Positions 62,379-64,000 of a DNA stretch of 64,000 nucleotides are shown here, one piece after another (position 1 is the first letter of the stretch; every line of letters starts with the position of its first letter). The notes below the pieces were generated by a model. The model was not told the DNA's origin and did no database searches. It saw only the letters and a program-made list of their open reading frames with translations. The position numbers were made by a program, and so were the translations under genes. The stretch comes from Cellulophaga lytica DSM 7489 (GTDB lineage: Bacteria > Bacteroidota > Bacteroidia > Flavobacteriales > Flavobacteriaceae). Location: positions 248,001-312,000 of the forward strand of contig NC_015167.1 of assembly GCF_000190595.1 (NCBI RefSeq). The letters run 5' to 3'.

Positions 62379-64000
62379 ATGAACTTAAAAACAAAGCTAA
62401 TTTTGGTTATGACACTATTTTGTAGTGCTATAACTATAGCTCAAGAAAGCTTTCCTATAAAAGGTACGGTAGTCTCTTCTGCAGACAACTTACCTATTTT
62501 AGGAGTAAACATTATCATTAAAAATACTGCTACAGGCACAACTACAGATTTTGATGGCAACTATGAAATTAAAGCTAAAAAAGGTGATGTTCTTCAATTT
62601 TCTTTTATTGGATTTATTACTAAAAGTATTACTGTAGCAGACCAAACTACCATTAATGTTACTTTAGATGAAGATGCTAGTAAGTTAGATGAAGTTGTGG
62701 TTATTGGTTATGGTACACAAAAAAAATCTCACCTAACAGGTTCTATTTCTAAAGTAGTAAACGAAGATTTAGGACAAATTGCTGTTTCTAGGGTAGATGA
62801 TGCCTTAGTAGGTCAAGTATCTGGTGTTAACATACAAGCTACAGAAGGTGAAGCTGGTTCTGATCCTACAATTAGAATTAGAGGAACAGGTTCTATTACA
62901 GGTAACTCTGGACCACTAGTTGTTGTAGATGGTGTTGTGGTTCCTAATGACTATTTGGGTTCTTTAGATATGAATGACGTTGAATCTTTTGAAATTTTAA
63001 AAGATGCAGCTTCTGGTGCTATTTATGGTTCTAGAGGTGGTAATGGTATTATACAAATTACTACAAAATCTGGTAAATCGGGTGAAACTAGGTTTAGCTA
63101 CTCTACATTAACTGGTGTTAAAACAGCAAGACAGAGTGATGCTTACTACTCTACAGTAGCAGAAACTGCCGCTGCAGAATTACAGTTTACACATACACTT
63201 TCAGACCGTACAAGATACAAACAGTTAATTGGCGTAGATACCAACTGGCAAGAAATTATTTTTGATGGTGGTATTATTACAAACCACTCTTTAGGTATTA
63301 GAGGTGGTAATGATAAATTAAGATTTAGTACAAACCTAAACTACAACCATGATGAAGGGGTTTTACTTACTGATGATTTTAAAAAATACAGTGTAAAAGT
63401 TAGATTAGATTATGATGTTACAGATAACTTAACAATTGGTCTTAGTGCTACTCCTTCTTACACAGAACGTAGACGTTTTGATGGTAGTACACATGATATT
63501 TTAAGACAACCTTCATGGCTACCAGTTTACCATGATGAAAACACTATACAATTTGTAAACAGAGTGCAAGATGGTGGTAAATGGGCAGACGTACAAGTTG
63601 GCGATTATGCTTTACAATACCATTTTGATGGGTATGATTTAGATGCTGGTGCTCCTGCAGACAGTGGAGGTACAAGTATTAGTAACACTTCTAACACTAA
63701 CCCTGCTGCAAAAGTACTAGAAAGAGACCGTAGAGATTTTAGAAGTAAAATTCTTGGTAGCTTTTATGCTAAATACAAAATTAATGACGATTTAAGCTTT
63801 AAAACTACACTTTCTGGTGATTACCAAAGATACAGACAACAAAGATGGCAAGGTGTAGAGGCTAACAGAAACGGAGCAAGTGCTGCTCAGTTAGATAGTA
63901 CAAATACCAGAACACAACACTTAGCTTTAGATAATGTATTATCATACAACAAAACTTTTGATAAGCATGATCTTGGCATAGTATTAGGTGCATCTGGTGA
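62379..64000 (+). CDS. SusC/RagA family TonB-dependent outer-membrane receptor, 3' end missing
   Basis: The frame opens at the ATG at 62379 and runs off the window (about 540 residues). A signal peptide (MNLKTKLILVMTLFCSAITIAQ) is followed by a carboxypeptidase-D-like domain (VVSSADNLPILGVNIIIKNTATG, FDGNYEIKAKKGDVLQFSFIGF), the SusC marker LDEVVVIGYGTQKK, and a plug domain (VSGVNIQATEGEAGSDPTIRIRGTG, GPLVVVDGVVVP, FEILKDAASGAIYGSRGGNGII) leading into barrel strands. It should import alginate oligosaccharides with a SusD partner, expected just outside the window, energised by TonB. Substrate is inferred from the adjacent PL6 and PL17 genes and the shared operator. Confidence 0.93.
   Translation, partial: MNLKTKLILVMTLFCSAITIAQESFPIKGTVVSSADNLPILGVNIIIKNTATGTTTDFDGNYEIKAKKGDVLQFSFIGFITKSITVADQTTINVTLDEDASKLDEVVVIGYGTQKKSHLTGSISKVVNEDLGQIAVSRVDDALVGQVSGVNIQATEGEAGSDPTIRIRGTGSITGNSGPLVVVDGVVVPNDYLGSLDMNDVESFEILKDAASGAIYGSRGGNGIIQITTKSGKSGETRFSYSTLTGVKTARQSDAYYSTVAETAAAELQFTHTLSDRTRYKQLIGVDTNWQEIIFDGGIITNHSLGIRGGNDKLRFSTNLNYNHDEGVLLTDDFKKYSVKVRLDYDVTDNLTIGLSATPSYTERRRFDGSTHDILRQPSWLPVYHDENTIQFVNRVQDGGKWADVQVGDYALQYHFDGYDLDAGAPADSGGTSISNTSNTNPAAKVLERDRRDFRSKILGSFYAKYKINDDLSFKTTLSGDYQRYRQQRWQGVEANRNGASAAQLDSTNTRTQHLALDNVLSYNKTFDKHDLGIVLGASG

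Noticed and set aside
1-64000. CRISPR arrays, tRNA/rRNA genes, transposons or prophage
   Set aside because: No regularly spaced direct repeats, cloverleaf-like sequences, transposase or phage genes were recognised on reading. A dedicated tRNA and repeat search would be needed for full certainty.

Overview
The window is a stretch of an AT-rich chromosome from a member of the Flavobacteriaceae (Bacteroidota), probably marine. The evidence is the gene content (gliding gene gldI, a SusC/RagA TonB-dependent receptor, a GldI-NrnA-PPIase cluster, WbqC and DUF368 families), many short leaders preceded by the Bacteroidota -7 promoter element TAnnTTTG, near absence of Shine-Dalgarno sequences, and an alginate utilisation locus. 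I saw no rRNA, tRNA, CRISPR array, phage or insertion sequence.

Layout. 1-2264: end of a GH3 N-acetylglucosaminidase and anmK (peptidoglycan recycling). 2268-3479: MFS efflux pump. 3636-8081: udk, an FtsB-like divisome gene and both methylmalonyl-CoA mutase subunits in one overlapping operon. 8266-14115: parA-parB, DUF5683, dapB, a very long signal peptidase I, WbqC and DUF6122. 14098-18929 (minus): small membrane protein, mutL, two rhomboid proteases and an EEP-family enzyme, all nearly overlapping. 19104-20355 (minus): TPR membrane protein and ribH. 20480-22407: recF, a small lipoprotein and a DUF721/DciA-like gene. 22482-24049 (minus): ndk and a PhoD-like phosphatase. 24201-26959: NrnA-like DHH phosphoesterase, gldI and a cyclophilin-FKBP fusion. 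27085-30832: GH5 endoglucanase, pepD, DUF3810. 30970-35253: two exported amidohydrolase-like proteins. 35331-42330: lipoprotein, rRNA methyltransferase, M48 protease, Rel/SpoT, Fur-family regulator, purA. 42466-51002: OstA-like protein, class III aminotransferase, TPR protein, tandem DUF368 genes, aroE, thrC. 51003-57001: NAD(P)-binding protein, gcvT, glutaminase, RmlD-like SDR, pterin dehydratase, BASS-type transporter, exonuclease III. 57435-64000: alginate locus with a PL6 lyase lipoprotein, a PL17 oligoalginate lyase lipoprotein and the start of a SusC receptor that runs off the edge.

Most of the window is core housekeeping. The right end is accessory. There, two copies of a paired palindromic operator (core TGGTTAACCA, the two palindromes exactly 13 bp apart in both places) lie before the PL6 gene and before susC. 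This suggests one regulator controls lyases and importer together. The susC copy is followed by a strong hairpin in the presumed leader. Other points worth attention are a MutL lacking both endonuclease motifs, amidohydrolase pseudo-domains, a Fur-family protein without its zinc cysteines, a 454-residue mutase small subunit, tandem DUF368 genes and several promoters placed so close to start codons that leaderless transcripts are likely.
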